Shown: piece by piece, positions 32,856-41,738 of the stretch
Layout: every line of letters begins with the position of its first letter
How positions within the stretch are numbered: the first letter of the stretch is position 1
DNA from: Marinobacter sp.
GTDB taxonomy: Bacteria > Pseudomonadota > Gammaproteobacteria > Pseudomonadales > Oleiphilaceae
Assembly: GCA_022014155.1 (NCBI GenBank)
Contig: JAKLLS010000011.1
Location: forward strand, 1-44,911
DNA: 44,911 bases
Direction of reading: 5' to 3'
Notes under the pieces: generated by a model
Told to the model about the DNA's origin: nothing
The model's database searches: none
What the model saw: only the letters and a program-made list of their open reading frames with translations
Translations under genes and position numbers: made by a program

Positions 32856-33790
32856 TGCTCGATTTTTTGCCTGCGCCGCTCAAGGGAACCCTGGCGGCCC
32901 TGCTGATATTGCTCAATACCCTGATTCTGTTTCCGGTCCTGATGCTGGTTGCATTGTTCAAGCTCATCATTCCGGTTACGGCGGTTCGTAAGCTGTGCAC
33001 GGTTGCACTGAACAACATTGCGTTTATCTGGATTGGCTTCAATAACCGTTTCCTGGATTTGCTCCACCGCATTGAGTGGGATGTGAGGGGGGTAGACAAC
33101 CTGAGCCGCGAACACTGGTATTTTGTCACCTGTAACCACCAGAGCTGGGCGGACATCCCCGCCATTCAGTACGTCCTGAACAGTCGTATTCCGCTGCTGA
33201 AGTTTTTCCTCAAGAAAGAACTGATCTGGGTGCCGCTGCTGGGCGTCGCCTGGTGGGCACTGGACTTTCCATTTATGCATCGCCACACCAAAGAGCAGAT
33301 CGCCAAACGTCCGGAGTTGAAAGGAAAGGATATTGCTGCTACCCAGGCTGCCTGCGAGAAATTCCGCTATACACCGGTGACCATTTTCAATTTCATGGAA
33401 GGCACTCGCCTGACCCCGGCCAAGCACACGTCACAGAAGTCCCCCTACAAGCACCTTTTGAAGCCCCGTGCCGGCGGCACAGCCTTTGTTCTGGGTGCCA
33501 TGGGGGAAATGCTCCACACCATGCTCGATGTAAGCATTGTCTACCCCAACGGTCGCTCCGGATTCTGGGACTTTCTCTGCGGCCGCACCCGCCGGATCAT
33601 CATTGATATCCGCGTTCGCGAAATTCCGGAACGCTTCCTCGGCATGGACTACGAAGGCAGCCGGGAAACCCGTGTGGATTTTCAGAGGTGGATCAGCGAA
33701 ATCTGGGCCGAGAAGGACGCCCGTATCGAGGCTCTGAAAGCCCCCACCCCAGAACCCAATGAAGAAGTAGGTCGGGTTAGCGAAGCGTAA
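32855..33790 (+). CDS. lysophospholipid acyltransferase (YihG/PlsC-like)
   Basis: This 311-aa membrane-bound 1-acyl-glycerol-3-phosphate acyltransferase-type protein has an N-terminal hydrophobic hairpin (about residues 10-45), the catalytic NH-x4-D motif in CNHQSWADIPAIQYV, the glycerol-phosphate-binding FMEGTRLTPAKH, and the downstream KPRAGG/VYPNGRSGFWDF of the YihG subgroup. It would acylate lysophosphatidic acid during phospholipid synthesis or remodelling. Oddly, the last residues (GRVSEA) and the stop codon are encoded by a palindromic repeat inserted at the 3' end. It converges on the LuxR-type regulator gene. Confidence 0.9.
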   Translation: MLDFLPAPLKGTLAALLILLNTLILFPVLMLVALFKLIIPVTAVRKLCTVALNNIAFIWIGFNNRFLDLLHRIEWDVRGVDNLSREHWYFVTCNHQSWADIPAIQYVLNSRIPLLKFFLKKELIWVPLLGVAWWALDFPFMHRHTKEQIAKRPELKGKDIAATQAACEKFRYTPVTIFNFMEGTRLTPAKHTSQKSPYKHLLKPRAGGTAFVLGAMGEMLHTMLDVSIVYPNGRSGFWDFLCGRTRRIIIDIRVREIPERFLGMDYEGSRETRVDFQRWISEIWAEKDARIEALKAPTPEPNEEVGRVSEA

Positions 33791-33796
33791 CCCGAC
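33768..33796. repeat. REP-like palindrome, GTCGGGTTA subtype, overlapping the acyltransferase stop codon
   Basis: Arms GTCGGGTTA (33771-33779) and TAACCCGAC (33788-33796) flank GCGAAGCG, preceded by TAG of GTAG. The acyltransferase TAA (33788-33790) is the start of the right arm, so the repeat codes for the end of the protein. It lies between convergent genes. Confidence 0.88.
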
Positions 33797-33803
33797 ACAG
33801 AGG

Positions 33804-36500
33804 TCAAAGCAGACCAAGCTCCCGCGCGCGGACGATGGCCTGGGTGCGGGATTTGACCTCCAACTTGGCGTTTATGCGGCGGGCGTGGGTTTTCACGGTA
33901 TGCAGGGATATATGCAACTGGTCAGCAATTTCCTGGTTGGATAGCCCCCTGGCGATCAATTCCAGAACTCCCTGCTCCCGCTCACTGATCGGTTCCGCCA
34001 GCGGTGCGGCATTGACCTTGGCTACTGACAGACCAAACAATTGGCCAACCGATCGGGTAAAATCCCCTTCCGGCAAATGCGGGTATGCCTTTTCCATCAG
34101 CTCGCTCATTTCGATCCGCAGCTCAGCGAACGGGCTGATAAAATGCTCCTGTGCTGCGAGGTCGACCGCCTGGGTCAGCAGTTTCTGGGCCGCCGCCACA
34201 CCCCTCTCCCGAAACGCCAGCAAGCTCTCCAGCAGCCTCAGATGCATCTCAACAGCAAACGGGATCGCCTCACCGTCATTCAGTCGAATACGTCTGAGCG
34301 TATCCGCTGCCTTGACGTCATCCCCTCGTGCCAGCTCAATCCTGACCTGCAGCAGGTCCAGCAAACCGGGCATCATTGGAATCAACTCGGGCACACAACC
34401 AGTCTCCCGGTATGGCTGCAGACGCGCCAGGGCGTGGGCGGCACTATCGATATTGCCCGACGCCAGCCAGCAACTTGCCTTCAGGGCTTCCAGAACCGGC
34501 ACAAAGACGGATTCATCCACCTGCCAGGCGTGCATGGTGCGCTCGGCACGCCCAATCCAGACAAACGCGTCCTCCAGACGCCCCTGGGTGCGACAGATCA
34601 ATACCCGCAGGGCCATAGCCAGCAGCAGCCCCAGGTCCCGCGTCTGCTCGGCATGACGACCACAGGTCACCAGAAGGCGATCTGCCTCAGCTTCTCGGCC
34701 CTGGTGCCATAGCACCAGAACCAGATTGAGCTGTAACCGCGATTCGCCTACCCGTGTTGACCGGGATGTCTCGTTCATGGCGGTATCAAGCCCGGTCCGA
34801 AGCAGTTGCTCCGCGTGCCTCAACGCGCCTTTCCCGAGTTCAATCCGCGCGTGGGTATAGACCGCCAGGAGCTCCGAACCGGAATCCCCCGCTTCCCGGG
34901 CCAGGCGGGCCGCGGCACGATTGGCATCCCGCGCATCCGCGAAGCGCCCGGCGGCACAGAGCGCACTGGAACGTACCATTTGGGTGACCAACTGCCCCTG
35001 GGTGGACAACACTTCGGCCGCCAGCGCCTGGTCAGCCACTTCCAGGGCTTCGTCGACGTACCCCTCTCCCCTCAGGATAAAGGCTTTCAGGGCGTTGATT
35101 CGCCCGGACAGGGACTCGCGTTCGTCATCGGGGAGACCTTCCAGAAGCGCCCTGGCCTGGGTGAACTGACCGCCAATGGCATGCACCCAACTGTATACCA
35201 GGCGCAGCCTGGCACTTTGCTCCAACAAGCCTGGCGGCAAGGATCGGCGCAGGCGTAACAGCGACGCCGTATCCTGGCCAATCAGCAGGGCCTCGGACCC
35301 TTCGGACGCAATTCTCACAGCCTCTTCGGCATTTTCCGACAGCAAGGCATAACGCAACGCTTCCGGTAGCTGGTGATGCTGGCAAAACCAGCGACTGGCA
35401 GCCAGCGCGCGATCAGTGGCACCATCCAGGGCAGAACTTCTCAGCCACTCATGAAACAGCGGATTGAGGCGAAACCAGCGGCCCCGACCAGGAAGCGGTC
35501 GCAACGGTATTCCAGCTTCCGCCGCTATGGACGGCCGAAAGCCAGTATCACAGGATTGATCCACCAGACAGCTGAACAGATCGTCAGAGACAATGTCCAT
35601 CTCCGCCATGATTCTCAGCGCCCGTTGCTGGGGCGGCGTCAACCGTGACAACACGGAATCACGCAGGAAACGTTCGACGCTGACCGTCTCCTGGATAGGC
35701 AGCCGCGACTCGGCCAGGGCTGCCAGTTCTCTCTGGTACAGCGCCAGCGGTGTCATCCAGCCCTCGGTCAGGGAATACAGGTGATCAACGGCCACCATGG
35801 TCAGCTGGCTGTTGTTCAACGCGGCGGAATAGAATTCAAACGTCTCCTGCCGGCTCAGTTCCAACGATTCGGGACCCAACCGGGTAAACCGCCCTTCCAG
35901 CTCCGACTTGTGGGTCTCGAACGGCAGGGGCTTACGAGAAACCAGGGCCAGGGACAACCCTTCTGGCAATTCGGCAATCAACTGCTCCAGCAACTCAATC
36001 ACCACCGGGTGACTCACCGATGTCAGGTTGTCCAGCACCAGCACGGCCTTTCGCTCCGGCCTTTGCCAATAATCCTGTGCCAGCAGTAATGACAATGCCT
36101 CGCTATGGCTCGCCGTTGCATGCGCAAGGGTGGTGTCCTGGGAAGCCTGGGGGTTGAGGGCAATGCCCAGCAACGTCATCACTCGGGCGGGTTCGTTATC
36201 CTGCGCTGAGCAGGAAATCCATTTGATGGTCTCCAGAGGACGTTCGGATTCGTGGAGCGCAGACAACAAAGCGTGGGACTTGCCGTACCCACACGGCGCC
36301 TCCAGATAGAGGACACGTCCGGGCCCCAGAGCCTCCCGGATTCGTGCTGTCAGCGACGGCCTTTTGAGGCCATCGGAGGGTGCGGACGGAATCCGAACCC
36401 GTTGCCGCAAAAGATCTCTGACGAGCTCGCCCCGATGTGTTCCGGCGGAAACCGACTGGAACTCATCATTGGCGGCACTGCCATCTTCAAATGGTTTCAC
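33804..36500 (-). CDS. MalT-type LuxR-family ATP-dependent transcription activator
   Basis: This 898-aa regulator has a STAND-type NTPase domain with Walker A LEAPCGYGKSHAL (about residues 75-87) and Walker-B-like AVLVLDNLT, a long helical TPR-like middle (about 400-820), and a C-terminal LuxR helix-turn-helix (ISEREQGVLELIARGLSNQ ... HISLHTVKTHARRINAKL). MalT-type proteins bind an inducer and ATP and then activate target promoters. The start is a GTG (36498-36500) with GGGGCGAAG upstream. It lies beside, and on the same strand as, the DUF1329-DUF1302-thiolase block, its most likely target. The inducer is unknown. Confidence 0.9.
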   Translation of the reverse strand: MKPFEDGSAANDEFQSVSAGTHRGELVRDLLRQRVRIPSAPSDGLKRPSLTARIREALGPGRVLYLEAPCGYGKSHALLSALHESERPLETIKWISCSAQDNEPARVMTLLGIALNPQASQDTTLAHATASHSEALSLLLAQDYWQRPERKAVLVLDNLTSVSHPVVIELLEQLIAELPEGLSLALVSRKPLPFETHKSELEGRFTRLGPESLELSRQETFEFYSAALNNSQLTMVAVDHLYSLTEGWMTPLALYQRELAALAESRLPIQETVSVERFLRDSVLSRLTPPQQRALRIMAEMDIVSDDLFSCLVDQSCDTGFRPSIAAEAGIPLRPLPGRGRWFRLNPLFHEWLRSSALDGATDRALAASRWFCQHHQLPEALRYALLSENAEEAVRIASEGSEALLIGQDTASLLRLRRSLPPGLLEQSARLRLVYSWVHAIGGQFTQARALLEGLPDDERESLSGRINALKAFILRGEGYVDEALEVADQALAAEVLSTQGQLVTQMVRSSALCAAGRFADARDANRAAARLAREAGDSGSELLAVYTHARIELGKGALRHAEQLLRTGLDTAMNETSRSTRVGESRLQLNLVLVLWHQGREAEADRLLVTCGRHAEQTRDLGLLLAMALRVLICRTQGRLEDAFVWIGRAERTMHAWQVDESVFVPVLEALKASCWLASGNIDSAAHALARLQPYRETGCVPELIPMMPGLLDLLQVRIELARGDDVKAADTLRRIRLNDGEAIPFAVEMHLRLLESLLAFRERGVAAAQKLLTQAVDLAAQEHFISPFAELRIEMSELMEKAYPHLPEGDFTRSVGQLFGLSVAKVNAAPLAEPISEREQGVLELIARGLSNQEIADQLHISLHTVKTHARRINAKLEVKSRTQAIVRARELGLL

Positions 36501-36720
36501 ACTTCGCCCCGCTCAAGTCCGGTTTACGGGCAACTATGAATTATCTTGTTGCGTGTCCGGAATATGCAATGTTCGCACAGTTTATCTGGGTACCTTCATC
36601 GGGTACGCCTTTAGTATGAGGGAGAGGTTAAACCAAATACGGTGCGGGCTGCAAAAGTTTGACGTAGCAATCTGTGAAACGGTGGCGAAAATTTAACACC
36701 TTCACCCATGCACCTAACGG
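36501..36720 (-). other. leader and promoter region of the LuxR-type regulator gene
   Basis: About 220 bases lie between the regulator start and the terminator of the DUF1329 gene, with no convincing gene. It must hold the regulator promoter, but I see no clear -35/-10. The segment TTTGACGTAGC (36658-36668) is similar to TTTGACGTAAC in the inverted repeat region upstream of the DUF1302 gene, a possible shared site. Confidence 0.35.
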
Positions 36721-36722
36721 TC

Positions 36723-36754
36723 AAAAAAAAGGCGGGCCCGAGAGCCCGCCTTTT
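36723..36754 (-). terminator. rho-independent terminator of the DUF1329 gene
   Basis: Stem GGCGGGC (36731-36737) and GCCCGCC (36744-36750) with a 6-base loop. On the minus strand the stem is followed by eight T residues, and on the plus strand by four, so it can also work in the other direction. It sits about 25 bases after the DUF1329 stop. Confidence 0.92.
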
Positions 36755-36775
36755 CAGCACGATACCTGAGGTACT

Positions 36776-38137
36776 TTACCGAACGCCCGCCCGACGAAGA
36801 GCAGCCGGGGTGTATTCCCGCGAGTTACGCTCCACTCCGAACGTGTAAGGCTCGTTTTCCTCGTTGGTCAGACCAAGCGCCAGGTAACGACCGGAAAGCA
36901 GGTCGTACAGCACTTCGATCGCATACCAGGGGACCTGCTGATCGTAGAACTGCATGGCATGGGCTTCGGCAACACGCCACAGCTCACCACGACCATCGTA
37001 ATGATCAATCACACTGGCCTGCCAGGAATCTTCATCCAGGTAGAAATCCCGCTGGGCATAGATGTGGCGCTCACCACTTTTCAGCGTCGCACGAACATGC
37101 CACACACGGTGGAGCTCATAACGGGTCAGGTCCTGATTGATATGTCCGGCGTTGATGATTTCATCGTAGCTCAGGTTACGGTCAACCAGTTCGTAGGAGT
37201 TGTACGGAATGTATATTTCCTTTTTGCCGACCAGTTCCCAGTTGTAACGGTCTGGCGCACCGTTGAACATATCGAAGTTATCGGAAGTACGCATGCCGTC
37301 CGCTGCGGTACCCGGACCATCGTAGGCTACCTGGGGCGCGCGACGAACGCGACGCTGACCGGCGTTGTATACCCAGGCACGACGTGGCTCGGCTACCTGG
37401 TCCAGCGTCTCGTGGACCAGAAGAACGTTACCCGCGAGACGGGCCGGTGCGGTAATAGCCTGCTTGAAGTAGAACAGGACGTTAGGATCCTGATCCGGTT
37501 TATAGTCCTTCAGGTAGGCCCGCCAGGTCAGTTCGTCCTGGAACTTGACCACGCTGAAGTTACCATTCTCGGTAGGCGTCACCTGTCCAACGTTACGCTG
37601 GACTGAGCCACCACGGTAACGGGTGATGTGGTTCCAGATCGCTTCAACACCGTTCTGGGGAATCGGGAACGGCGTCGCATCCTGATAGTTAGCGATGCCG
37701 TTGCCATCCTTGATCAGTTCAGCATTGGTTGCGTTCTTGACGGTCTCATCCATCACCGCCTGGGGATACGTTGCCGACCGGCGCGTTTTATAAACCGGCA
37801 TCTTGTAATCGCTGTATCTCTTGATCATCGCCACCTGCCCGGCAGACAGATTTTCGGCGTACTGATCAACGTTGCTCTGATCGATGGTGAACAGAACCTC
37901 GTCATCCGGGAACGGATTTACGTAGATACCATCATTCTTATAGCCTGCCGGCGCCTCCTTGAGACCACCATCCCAGGCCGGGATTTCATCCCCATTGCCG
38001 GCTTTCTCGGCACCGATGGGCGTCAGGCTGTTACCCAGTTTAGCGGCTTCTTCGGCGGATACCGCACCGAAGGCATTGCCGGCAAACAGAGTTGCAGCCA
38101 TCACGCCGGAGGCCAGTAGCTTTTTGTTCAGTTTCAT
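36776..38137 (-). CDS. DUF1329 family exported protein
   Basis: This 453-aa protein has a signal peptide (MKLNKKLLASGVMAATLFAGNAFGA) and the DUF1329 core: SAEEAAKLGNSLTPIGAEKAG, IPAWDGGL, DEVLFTIDQSNVDQYAENLS, and the C-terminal LLSGRYLALGLTNEE. DUF1329 proteins are predicted to be periplasmic or outer-membrane-associated with a LolB-like fold, and are regularly encoded with DUF1302 barrels, often with an RND exporter, in lipid, steroid or hydrocarbon contexts. It follows the DUF1302 gene by 33 bases and ends at a strong terminator, so it is the last gene of that unit. The cargo is unknown. Confidence 0.92.
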   Translation of the reverse strand: MKLNKKLLASGVMAATLFAGNAFGAVSAEEAAKLGNSLTPIGAEKAGNGDEIPAWDGGLKEAPAGYKNDGIYVNPFPDDEVLFTIDQSNVDQYAENLSAGQVAMIKRYSDYKMPVYKTRRSATYPQAVMDETVKNATNAELIKDGNGIANYQDATPFPIPQNGVEAIWNHITRYRGGSVQRNVGQVTPTENGNFSVVKFQDELTWRAYLKDYKPDQDPNVLFYFKQAITAPARLAGNVLLVHETLDQVAEPRRAWVYNAGQRRVRRAPQVAYDGPGTAADGMRTSDNFDMFNGAPDRYNWELVGKKEIYIPYNSYELVDRNLSYDEIINAGHINQDLTRYELHRVWHVRATLKSGERHIYAQRDFYLDEDSWQASVIDHYDGRGELWRVAEAHAMQFYDQQVPWYAIEVLYDLLSGRYLALGLTNEENEPYTFGVERNSREYTPAALRRAGVR

Positions 38138-38170
38138 TTAAATTACCTCGTCAAACGAATTCGTGCCGGT

Positions 38171-40078
38171 TCAGAAGGAGTAGGAAACACTCGCGCTGAC
38201 AAAATCACGATCAGTTAACTCGTTATACGGTTTACCGCCGAAAAAGTTTGTATAGCCGATATTACCGGTGATCTTGTTCTGGTAGACCGCCTGCAGAGAC
38301 AGACCAATCGCCTTGCTGTCCTCGTTAAAGGCGCCACCTGGCTGCGGGCTATAGCCCTCCACATCGTGACTCCATGCCAGTTGCGGTGAAAGGTTGATGC
38401 CTGCGAATACGTTGTTGTAGTCCCAGACCAGACGCGCCCGGTAACCCCATGAGAAGTCTGTTGTGAACCCTTCGTTGTTACAGTAGTTCGTATTCAGGTT
38501 CGCCCCACCGGCACAGATATCTGCACCACCCAGAGCGTCCAGAGGAATTTCACCCACCCCGAAGGTGCCGGAACGACCGTACCGGGCCTCGTCTGTGTCC
38601 GGGAAATCGTGGATGTAGGTTGCACCGAATTCTGTAATGAACGACAGCCGGCTGGCCCCCATTACCTGATCAAAGAACTTGATCAGAGTGAACTGCGTCT
38701 GCGAGACCTTGAAGCGGTCGTAACCCTGAACCTCGGTACCGGCAAGATTCGCGCCACCAGCCTCTTCCAGACGCTGACGCTCAAGCAGACTGAGTGGAGT
38801 CTGGCTGCCATCTGCTGCGGTACGGGCCTGCAGGCCACCCAGAATCAGCTCAAACGCGTTCCACTGGATGGGGACGTTATCGCGGAAGCTGTATTCAGCA
38901 CCCAGAGACCAGCCGCCCGGGGTGGTGGTGTTGATGCTGATACCATACAGGTTGATATTCTCCGGATACTCGATGAAGTAGCTCGGGAATGTCGAGAAAG
39001 GCTTGCTCGGATCGTTGGTCTGGGTGCCATCCGGACTGGAGGGGTTATTTACCAGACCACTGACATAGGGAAGACGGCTGTTGTACTTGATGTAGTAAAA
39101 CCCGAGCTCGGAATCGTTCAACGCCGGCACATACCAACGCAGAGCTACACCAAACTGGTCTTTAGAATCGGCTTCCTTATCGCCAAGGCGTGGAGCAATG
39201 AAGCCCTGTGCCAATGCCTGGGAATCAGGCAACTGGCCTGCCAGGAGAACTGGCCCACAGCCATCCGACGCAAAATCGTTGGTGGAGAAGAAGGTGCCAC
39301 AATCGTCGGGACGAACCGGCTCCCAGTCCGCCTGGACAAACGTCTCCAGAGTAATATTCTCGGTCACGCCCGCGGACATGTAGAACATTTCTACCGGAAG
39401 GAGTGCATCCTTCAACTCAGAACCCGGAGCGCGGAAGGCTGGAACATCAACCGGGTTAATAACGTTGATACCGCCCTGAATAAAGGTGCTCTCACCCCAG
39501 CTCACCACCTGCTTACCATAGCGGAGACTCACGGGAACATTTCCGAAATACCAGTCGGAGAACACGTAAGCATCCAGAATCTCGCCACCGGAGGCGTTAT
39601 CCTTGGCGTCATCGTTCAGCTCGCGCTGCTGGCCGACATCATCGACGGCGCGCATTTCGTCTTTCAGTTCGAAGTCGTACCAGTAGCGACCACGAAGCAG
39701 ACCGCCTACCCGCGTCAGCATGTCGCTGTTGACGCTATAGTCCAGGAACAGCTCACTGTTGCCTTTGACGATTTTGGAGTAGGTGTCACCCTTCTCAAAG
39801 TTCAGGTTGCCGTCATCGTAGTTGTTGGTGGAAGCACCAATATTCTCCAGGCTTCCACCCGGAGCATACTCGGGACCAAGGTTACCCTGGGCAATCAGGC
39901 GCTTGTCACGTTCCTGAGTACGCCAGCCGACACCGGCGGACAGTGTGGTATTGAACTGGGCTTCGACGTCCCCCAGGTAAAACGAATAGGCGGTTGCCTG
40001 CCCGGACATACCGGCTGCAACTGCCACGGCCAGCGGCAATTTGGCCCACTGATGCCATTGTTGTGTTTTTCTTGTCAT
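38171..40078 (-). CDS. DUF1302 family outer-membrane barrel protein
   Basis: This 635-aa exported protein has a signal peptide (LPLAVAVAAGMSGQATA, then YSFYLGDVEAQFNTTLSAGV), a strand-rich body with many aromatic girdle residues and Asp/Asn turns, and the C-terminal strand DFVSASVSYSF ending in phenylalanine, as BAM substrates do. The segment WYFGNVPVSLRYGKQVVSWGES is a hallmark of DUF1302. These barrels are thought to move hydrophobic compounds through the outer membrane together with DUF1329 partners. A ribosome site, GGAGTAGCC, precedes the ATG. There is an unusual number of cysteines for a barrel (in DDCGTFF, SDGCGP and ADICAGG), probably paired in surface loops. Confidence 0.92.
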   Translation of the reverse strand: MTRKTQQWHQWAKLPLAVAVAAGMSGQATAYSFYLGDVEAQFNTTLSAGVGWRTQERDKRLIAQGNLGPEYAPGGSLENIGASTNNYDDGNLNFEKGDTYSKIVKGNSELFLDYSVNSDMLTRVGGLLRGRYWYDFELKDEMRAVDDVGQQRELNDDAKDNASGGEILDAYVFSDWYFGNVPVSLRYGKQVVSWGESTFIQGGINVINPVDVPAFRAPGSELKDALLPVEMFYMSAGVTENITLETFVQADWEPVRPDDCGTFFSTNDFASDGCGPVLLAGQLPDSQALAQGFIAPRLGDKEADSKDQFGVALRWYVPALNDSELGFYYIKYNSRLPYVSGLVNNPSSPDGTQTNDPSKPFSTFPSYFIEYPENINLYGISINTTTPGGWSLGAEYSFRDNVPIQWNAFELILGGLQARTAADGSQTPLSLLERQRLEEAGGANLAGTEVQGYDRFKVSQTQFTLIKFFDQVMGASRLSFITEFGATYIHDFPDTDEARYGRSGTFGVGEIPLDALGGADICAGGANLNTNYCNNEGFTTDFSWGYRARLVWDYNNVFAGINLSPQLAWSHDVEGYSPQPGGAFNEDSKAIGLSLQAVYQNKITGNIGYTNFFGGKPYNELTDRDFVSASVSYSF

Positions 40079-40202
40079 TGGAAGGCTACTCCATTGTTGT
40101 TCTGAGTCGCTGCTCTGATTATTGGTGTCTATATGTTGGAGGCTTCACGCACAGTGCTCGTGATGGTGGCACTATAGCTAACGCCTTGAGGCGCTTTGAT
40201 CA

Positions 40203-40222
40203 GTCAAAAGTATGATTTTGAC
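40203..40222. promoter_or_regulatory. inverted repeat upstream of the DUF1302 gene, possible operator
   Basis: A 20-base perfect inverted repeat, GTCAAAA-N6-TTTTGAC, lies about 125 bases upstream of the DUF1302 start. Length and symmetry fit a dimeric helix-turn-helix protein such as the neighbouring LuxR-type regulator. No direct evidence links them. Confidence 0.4.
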
Positions 40223-40361
40223 GTAACAGCCTTTCTCGCCCGGTCCCTTCGCACTAAAACACTATAGACAACAAAATCGGATGCAACCACCGAGGGAGTA
40301 CGGAACGGGTGAAGACATGGATGCACAAAAAACGAAAGGAAAATGAAGAATTGAATCAGGT

Positions 40362-40395
40362 GTAGGTCGGGTTAGCGAAGCGTAACCCGATCTAC
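40362..40395. repeat. REP-like palindrome, GTCGGGTTA subtype, full length
   Basis: The full unit runs GTAG ... CTAC with arms GTCGGGTTA (40366-40374) and TAACCCGAT (40383-40391) around GCGAAGCG. The central 17 bases are identical to the unit at 33771. It lies just after the thiolase gene. Confidence 0.88.
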
Positions 40396-40406
40396 TCTGT
40401 TTGAGC

Positions 40407-40442
40407 GTGTTTTGGAAAGGGGAAGGCACCTCTCCAAAACAC
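40407..40442 (-). terminator. hairpin after the thiolase gene
   Basis: Arms GTGTTTTGGAAAGG (40407-40420) and CCTCTCCAAAACAC (40429-40442) pair along 14 positions with one mismatch and an 8-base loop. It lies about 21 bases after the thiolase stop. On the minus strand the 3' arm ends in CCAAAACAC and lacks a T-run, so it is a terminator or stabilising hairpin. Bases 40401-40420 recur exactly, inverted, at 43606-43625. Confidence 0.6.
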
Positions 40443-40463
40443 CAAAGCTAAAGGCCCGGGGAC

Positions 40464-41648
40464 TTACAGCATTTCGATCGCCATGGCGGTCGCTTCACCA
40501 CCACCGATACACAGGGCAGCAACACCCTTCTTCTTGCCGTAACGCTGCAGCGCGTACATCAAGGTCACCAACAGGCGGGAACCGGTGGAACCAACCGGAT
40601 GGCCCTGGGCGCAGGCGCCGCCGTGGATGTTCACCTTCTCCGGATCCAGCCCCAGTTCGCGGATCGGCATCATGGCCACCATTGCGAAGGCTTCGTTGAT
40701 CTCGAACAGATCCACATCGTCCTTGCTCCAGCCAGTCTTGGCGAACAGAGTTTCGATCGCACCCACCGGCGCACAGGTAAACTCGGACGGATGCTGTGAC
40801 TGGGTGCTGTGGCCTACGATTCGGGCCAGCGGCTTCAGGCCGCGCTTCTCGGCTTCGGACTCACGCATCAGAACCAGCGCAGACGCGCCGTCGGAGATGG
40901 AAGAGGCGTTGGCGGCAGTGACGGTGCCGTCCTTGGCAAACGCCGGGCGCAGACTCGGAATCTTCTCGATATTGGCGTTGTGGGGCTGCTCATCGTCCTC
41001 TACAACCACTTCACCTTTGCGGGTCTTTACGGTCACCGGAATGATTTCGTCCTTCAGAAGCCCCTCATCAATGGCCTTCTTGGCCCGAGTGAGAGAAGTG
41101 ATGGCGTACTCATCCATTTCTTCCCGGGTATAGCCTTTCTTATCGGCCATTTCCTGGGCGAAGGCGCCCATCAGTCGGCCAGTCTCGGCATCTTCCAGGC
41201 CGTCCAGGAACATATGATCCTGCGGTGCCTGGCCCGGGCCCATGCGGTAGCCCTTGCGGACGCCCTGGAGAACGTAAGGCGCGTTGGACATGCTTTCCAT
41301 GCCACCCGCAACCAGGATGTCGTTGCTGCCAGCCTTGATGATGTCGTGGGCGAACATGGCGGCTTTCATGCCGGAGCCGCACAGCTTGTTGATGGTGGTG
41401 GCGCCGGTATGGTCGGGCAGACCCGCCTTGCGCATGGCCTGACGGGCCGGGCCCTGCTTGAGGCCAGCGGGCAGTACGTTGCCCATAACCACTTCCTGTA
41501 CGTCCGCCGGCTGCAGACCAGCGCGCTTGACGGCCTCGGCGATGGTGATAGCGCCCAGCTCCGGGGCGCTGACGTCGGCCAGACAGCCCTGAAAGCCGCC
41601 CATGGGGGTGCGGACGCCGCTGACGATGACTACGTTATCTGTGCTCAT
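40464..41648 (-). CDS. thiolase family acetyl-CoA C-acyltransferase
   Basis: This 394-aa thiolase has all catalytic residues: the nucleophile C90 in NKLCGSGMKA, H350 in GGACAQGHPVGSTGSR and C380 in LCIGGGEATA. It either splits 3-ketoacyl-CoA to acetyl-CoA and a shorter acyl-CoA, or condenses two acetyl-CoA. Length and motifs fit the degradative/biosynthetic tetrameric type; HPVGSTG, where HPIGASG is usual, points to a less common subgroup. No FadB-like partner is adjacent, and the neighbours DUF1302, DUF1329 and the LuxR-type regulator suggest lipid or hydrocarbon catabolism. Confidence 0.93.
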   Translation of the reverse strand: MSTDNVVIVSGVRTPMGGFQGCLADVSAPELGAITIAEAVKRAGLQPADVQEVVMGNVLPAGLKQGPARQAMRKAGLPDHTGATTINKLCGSGMKAAMFAHDIIKAGSNDILVAGGMESMSNAPYVLQGVRKGYRMGPGQAPQDHMFLDGLEDAETGRLMGAFAQEMADKKGYTREEMDEYAITSLTRAKKAIDEGLLKDEIIPVTVKTRKGEVVVEDDEQPHNANIEKIPSLRPAFAKDGTVTAANASSISDGASALVLMRESEAEKRGLKPLARIVGHSTQSQHPSEFTCAPVGAIETLFAKTGWSKDDVDLFEINEAFAMVAMMPIRELGLDPEKVNIHGGACAQGHPVGSTGSRLLVTLMYALQRYGKKKGVAALCIGGGEATAMAIEML

Positions 41649-41680
41649 AGCTGAATCTCTCTGTTGGTTGTTTGGTAGGT

Positions 41681-41714
41681 TTGTCGGATTACGACTTCGT
41701 CTGATCCGACCTAC
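41681..41714. repeat. REP-like palindrome, GTCGGATTA subtype, upstream of thiolase
   Basis: Arms GTCGGATTA (41683-41691) and TGATCCGAC (41702-41710), ending CTAC (41711-41714), with one mismatch between the arms. It lies in the 107-base gap between zapE and the thiolase gene, beside a second half unit. Confidence 0.85.
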
Positions 41715-41738
41715 TCTTTGCTCATGGTTGAACCGGGG

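Larger units (their letters stand above)
40079..40463 (-). other. 385-base gap between the thiolase and DUF1302 genes
   Basis: The region holds, in order, the DUF1302 leader, a small CGCC-TTGA-GGCG hairpin at about 40183-40194, the inverted repeat at 40203-40222, a REP-like palindrome at 40362-40395 and a hairpin after the thiolase gene at 40407-40442. No protein-coding segment is seen. The gap and the hairpin argue that thiolase and DUF1302-DUF1329 are separate transcripts. Confidence 0.6.

Noticed and set aside
38609..40105. Long plus-strand open frame (498 codons) opposite the DUF1302 gene
   Set aside because: It is the mirror of a well-supported exported barrel gene, has no recognisable domain and no separate promoter or ribosome site.
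22722..41714. Regularly repeated palindromes as a CRISPR array
   Set aside because: The units are scattered over 19 kb between genes, with no regular spacers and no cas genes; they are REP-like.
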